In this document: piece after piece, positions 5,797 through 7,473 of the stretch
Numbering within the stretch: position 1 is the first letter of the stretch
How the letters are laid out: each line of letters opens with the position of its first letter
Source: Kiritimatiellia bacterium
GTDB lineage: Bacteria; Verrucomicrobiota; Kiritimatiellia; RFP12; UBA3636
Direction of reading: 5' to 3'
Assembly (NCBI GenBank): GCA_017476965.1
Contig: JAFUXX010000249.1
Span: 1 to 7,473 of the forward strand
Length of the DNA: 7,473 nt
Notes under the pieces: generated by a model
Seen by the model: the letters and a program-made list of their open reading frames with translations, nothing else
The model's database searches: none
Told to the model about the DNA's origin: nothing
Position numbers and translations under genes: made by a program

Positions 5797-7473
5797 TCGG
5801 CACTTGCCGCCGCCGCGCTTCCCGCTCTCGCCTTCTATCCTCCGCAAGACTCCCGCGACGGCGTGACGGCGCGTTTCGTGGGCTTCGACGAAAAGATTCC
5901 CGCCGACGCCCAGTTCAAGCCGAGCGACCGCAAGGTGGTCCTCGCCGAGAAGCGCGACGCGGGCGAGCCCTTCGAAATACGCCTCGATCTGGCCAATACC
6001 ACGGGCGAGGCGGTAGAGGGCGAGCTGCGCATCTGGATAGGCGACGACTGGGACGTAGCCTGGGCAACGAAGAACAATCTCGCGCAAAGGCCGCAAAGTC
6101 CGCAAAGTAGTAATGAAACTCTCTGTGCCTCTGTGCCCCGGTGTGAGACAAATGAAACTTCGCGAACTTCGCGGACTTCGCGCGAGGAAAATGCTCCGCG
6201 TCCTGCTGCGCTGGCTTTGCCATGCTCGCTTCCCCCGCACTCCACCAATTCGGTTTTCGCCACCGCTATCCCCAAGCCGGGGCGCGTGCTTCCGGCGCTC
6301 TACCCGATCCACGCGACCTTCGCCTTTCCCGGCGGCGAAGCGCTCCACCCGATCGCGATCTTCGAAGCGGTTGCAGACGCGGTGCCGCAAAATCTCGCGC
6401 AAAGGCCGCAAAGTTCGCTAAGTAGTAATGAAACTCTCTGTGCCTCTGTGCCCCGGTGTGAGACAAATGAAACTTCGCGGACTTCGCGAACTTCGCGCGA
6501 GAATCCGGATTCGCCCATTCGCCTCGCGTTCCTTGACGGCGAGGCCTTCACGCAAATGCCAGGCACCGCGCCGAAGCCTATCGCGGAGGAGAGCGAAACC
6601 ACCGGAGCGTTCTTCAACGTCGGCTGGTTTGCCGCAAGCGGCGATTTGCGCTACGGCTTTTTCAGTCAGCCGCCGTGGCGCACGGGCGGCGGCCTTCTGT
6701 GGCGCGACATCCCGGTGCAGCTGCCCGCCGCCGCGAATCTGGCGCTCTGCTTCTCCGCCGCGATCCGCGGGCCGCTCCGCGCCGGCGAGGGCCATAGCGA
6801 CGGCGCCGGCTACAAGGTCTTCGTAATCGCCGGCGATGGCTCCGCGACGCAGGTGCATTCCTCGCTCGTTAAATCGCTCGATTGGCAGGATTTTGTTGCC
6901 GATCTGTCGCCGTGGGCCGGGCAGGCGGTCACGCTCCGCTTCCTCAACGATTGCGGCCCCAAAAACGATCCCAATTACGACCGTTGCCTCTGGGGCGATG
7001 TGGGCGTGTTTTCGGATGGGACGGCGCGCCGCGCCGCCCCCAGAAGCGAAAACCGCGAAAACGGCGCGCCCTTGGGCAATGGTCCCGGGGGTACTGGTGG
7101 CGCGCTCGGGGGCTCGGTGGCGGAGAGTTTTGCACCCGGCGCACCATCGCCGGGTCGAGCGGCGCCGCTCGAAATGCCGCTCTCCGTGCGCGGGGAGGCC
7201 TGGACCGCCACGATCGCGCCCGGCCCGTGCGGCATCTTCGACGGCTCGATCGCCTTCTCCGATGGCGAGCGCACACTTTCCTTCACCGGCTTCACCTGCG
7301 CCATCGACAACATCCAGGTAGGCCCCGGCCCACTCGACGCCCGCTGCACGGGCTTCGAGGTGCAGTCGCCCGGGGGCTCGGTGGCGGAGCCCCCGTCCTT
7401 TGCAATCTCCCACCGCATCGACCTTCGCGACGGCCGCACCCTCTCCGCCCGCGCCACGCTCCGCGCCGACGGC
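5749..7473 (+). CDS. Secreted beta-sandwich protein carrying two in-frame palindromic insertions (3' end outside window)
   Basis: The frame is open for 575 codons from a GTG at 5749 to the window edge with no stop; the C-terminus is missing. Residues 1-28 are a signal peptide (Lys2, Arg8/Arg15, 'ISALAAAALPALA', cleavage before FYPPQDS). A GTG at 5728 is an alternative start; the Shine-Dalgarno site is weak for both. Residues about 72-108 ('FEIRLDLANTTGEAVEGELRIWIGDDW') read as a beta-sandwich edge, and 'RVLPALYPIHATFAF...LHPIAIFEA' (179-207) resumes it. Identical-type 37-residue insertions occupy 110-146 and 215-251. Residues about 313-423 resemble a galactose-binding/NPCBM-like sugar-binding domain ('YKVFVIAGDG', 'SLDWQDFVADLSPWAGQAVTLRFLNDCGP', 'YDRCLWGDVGVF'). 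Residues about 426-473 are Gly/Ala/Pro/Arg-rich low complexity. The overall function is not recognised; a glycan-binding or glycan-processing exported protein is inferred. It lies 101 bases after the large secreted gene. Confidence 0.8.
   Translation, partial: MKASPSLRLCAFALRISALAAAALPALAFYPPQDSRDGVTARFVGFDEKIPADAQFKPSDRKVVLAEKRDAGEPFEIRLDLANTTGEAVEGELRIWIGDDWDVAWATKNNLAQRPQSPQSSNETLCASVPRCETNETSRTSRTSREENAPRPAALALPCSLPPHSTNSVFATAIPKPGRVLPALYPIHATFAFPGGEALHPIAIFEAVADAVPQNLAQRPQSSLSSNETLCASVPRCETNETSRTSRTSRENPDSPIRLAFLDGEAFTQMPGTAPKPIAEESETTGAFFNVGWFAASGDLRYGFFSQPPWRTGGGLLWRDIPVQLPAAANLALCFSAAIRGPLRAGEGHSDGAGYKVFVIAGDGSATQVHSSLVKSLDWQDFVADLSPWAGQAVTLRFLNDCGPKNDPNYDRCLWGDVGVFSDGTARRAAPRSENRENGAPLGNGPGGTGGALGGSVAESFAPGAPSPGRAAPLEMPLSVRGEAWTATIAPGPCGIFDGSIAFSDGERTLSFTGFTCAIDNIQVGPGPLDARCTGFEVQSPGGSVAEPPSFAISHRIDLRDGRTLSARATLRADG
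6076..6186. repeat. 111-bp palindromic element, copy A, inserted in frame in a coding sequence
   Basis: Arms 6079-6108 and 6157-6186 form an inverted repeat (25 of 30 positions match) around a 48-base loop. Each arm is three 9-nt units: CGCAAAG-type on the left, ACTTCGCG-type on the right. The loop holds CTCTGTGCCTCTGTGCC, also with 9-nt spacing, and a direct repeat of ATGAAACT. The element is exactly 37 codons long and is translated from Asn110 to Glu146 of the host protein, rich in Ser, Thr, Asn, Gln and Arg with two cysteines. By hand count it is about 54% GC, below its surroundings, and uses codons such as AGT, ACT and AAT that the flanks use less. Confidence 0.85.
6391..6501. repeat. 111-bp palindromic element, copy B, inserted in frame in the same coding sequence
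   Basis: This copy matches copy A at 107 of 111 bases, in the same orientation and frame, 315 bases (105 codons) downstream. Arms are 6394-6423 and 6472-6501. Two of the four differences lie in the left arm; the other two amount to a swap of two neighbouring 9-nt units in the right arm. The central 48 bases are identical. Flanking DNA shares nothing with copy A beyond the edges. AAT lies immediately outside both arms here, a possible 3-bp target duplication, although copy A has AAT on the left side only. It encodes Asn215 to Glu251. Confidence 0.85.
7084..7172. repeat. Palindrome-rich low-complexity island inside the coding sequence
   Basis: In order this stretch holds a degenerate copy (7084-7102) and a full copy (7107-7125) of a GGGGGCTCGGTGGCG-type motif, a perfect hairpin CCCGGCG-CACCAT-CGCCGGG (7135-7154), and directly after it a perfect 18-bp palindrome TCGAGCGGCGCCGCTCGA (7155-7172). 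It is read in frame as Gly/Ala/Pro/Ser-rich low complexity (about residues 446-475) that interrupts otherwise beta-strand-like sequence. It looks like one or more further short elements nested in the gene; exact borders are not clear. Confidence 0.55.
7371..7395. repeat. Perfect 9-bp-stem hairpin within the coding sequence
   Basis: CGGGGGCTC and GAGCCCCCG pair perfectly around the loop GGTGGCG. The first 19 bases (7371-7389) are an exact copy of 7107-7125, 264 bases upstream and in the same reading frame, giving 'GGSVAE' both times. No U-run follows and it lies inside an open frame, so it is not read as a terminator; a small mobile palindrome is more likely. Confidence 0.6.

Noticed and set aside
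5659..6411. Minus-strand open frame with 'HRGTEAQR'-like translation
   Set aside because: This is the familiar spurious translation of dispersed palindromic repeats; the frame exists because the repeats are nearly stop-free in several frames.
6076..6501. CRISPR array from two direct repeats
   Set aside because: There are only two copies, 111 bp each, separated by 204 bp that encodes part of the host protein; no cas gene is nearby.
6076..6501. Assembly artefact duplicating one repeat
   Set aside because: The copies differ at four bases, flanking sequences are unrelated, and the reading frame is kept on both sides, so a simple collapse or duplication error is unlikely. Read-level checks are still needed to exclude it fully.

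Overview
The window is GC-rich, densely coding and entirely plus-strand. It carries two secreted or surface-type proteins built of beta-sandwich domains, an AraC-type sugar-responsive regulator, and short palindromic repeats of the 'CGCAGAG / CGCAAAG' style. This mix suggests a PVC-group bacterium, most likely Kiritimatiellota, Lentisphaerota or Verrucomicrobiota from a gut or other polysaccharide-rich habitat. That assignment is an inference from style; no phylogenetic marker gene is present.

Layout: (1) 1-825 is the C-terminal part of an unidentified, probably secreted protein, cut by the window start. (2) 860-2083 is a complete XylR-like regulator with a LacI/periplasmic-binding-protein-like sensor and a C-terminal AraC DNA-binding domain. 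(3) 2084-2173 is a short intergenic region with a good -10 box, an overlapping imperfect palindrome and a Shine-Dalgarno site. (4) 2174-5647 is a large secreted protein with five diverged repeats of about 200 residues (LamG/concanavalin-like, 'YIESDGTQ..NTGYY' type) and an Ig-like C-terminus. (5) 5656-5796 is a 141-bp palindromic repeat that fills the next intergenic gap and runs into the next gene. (6) 5749-7473 is a secreted beta-sandwich protein whose frame is open for 575 codons to the window edge.

The standout feature is in gene 6. Two 111-bp copies of a palindromic element (6076-6186 and 6391-6501, four mismatches) lie inside its coding sequence and are read in frame as 37-residue Ser/Thr/Asn-rich segments. 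A related palindrome supplies part of its predicted signal peptide. A third, palindrome-rich low-complexity stretch lies at about 7026-7172, and a perfect hairpin at 7371-7395. The arms of the main elements are built from 9-nt units, so gain or loss of a unit keeps the host frame. The element is free of stop codons in five of six frames. This resembles, by analogy only, the Rickettsia palindromic elements that insert in frame into protein genes.

A plausible picture is that the regulator senses a sugar and controls the neighbouring surface glycan-binding protein, and perhaps the flanking secreted proteins. The short palindromes spread through intergenic DNA and tolerate, or exploit, insertion in surface loops of exported proteins.
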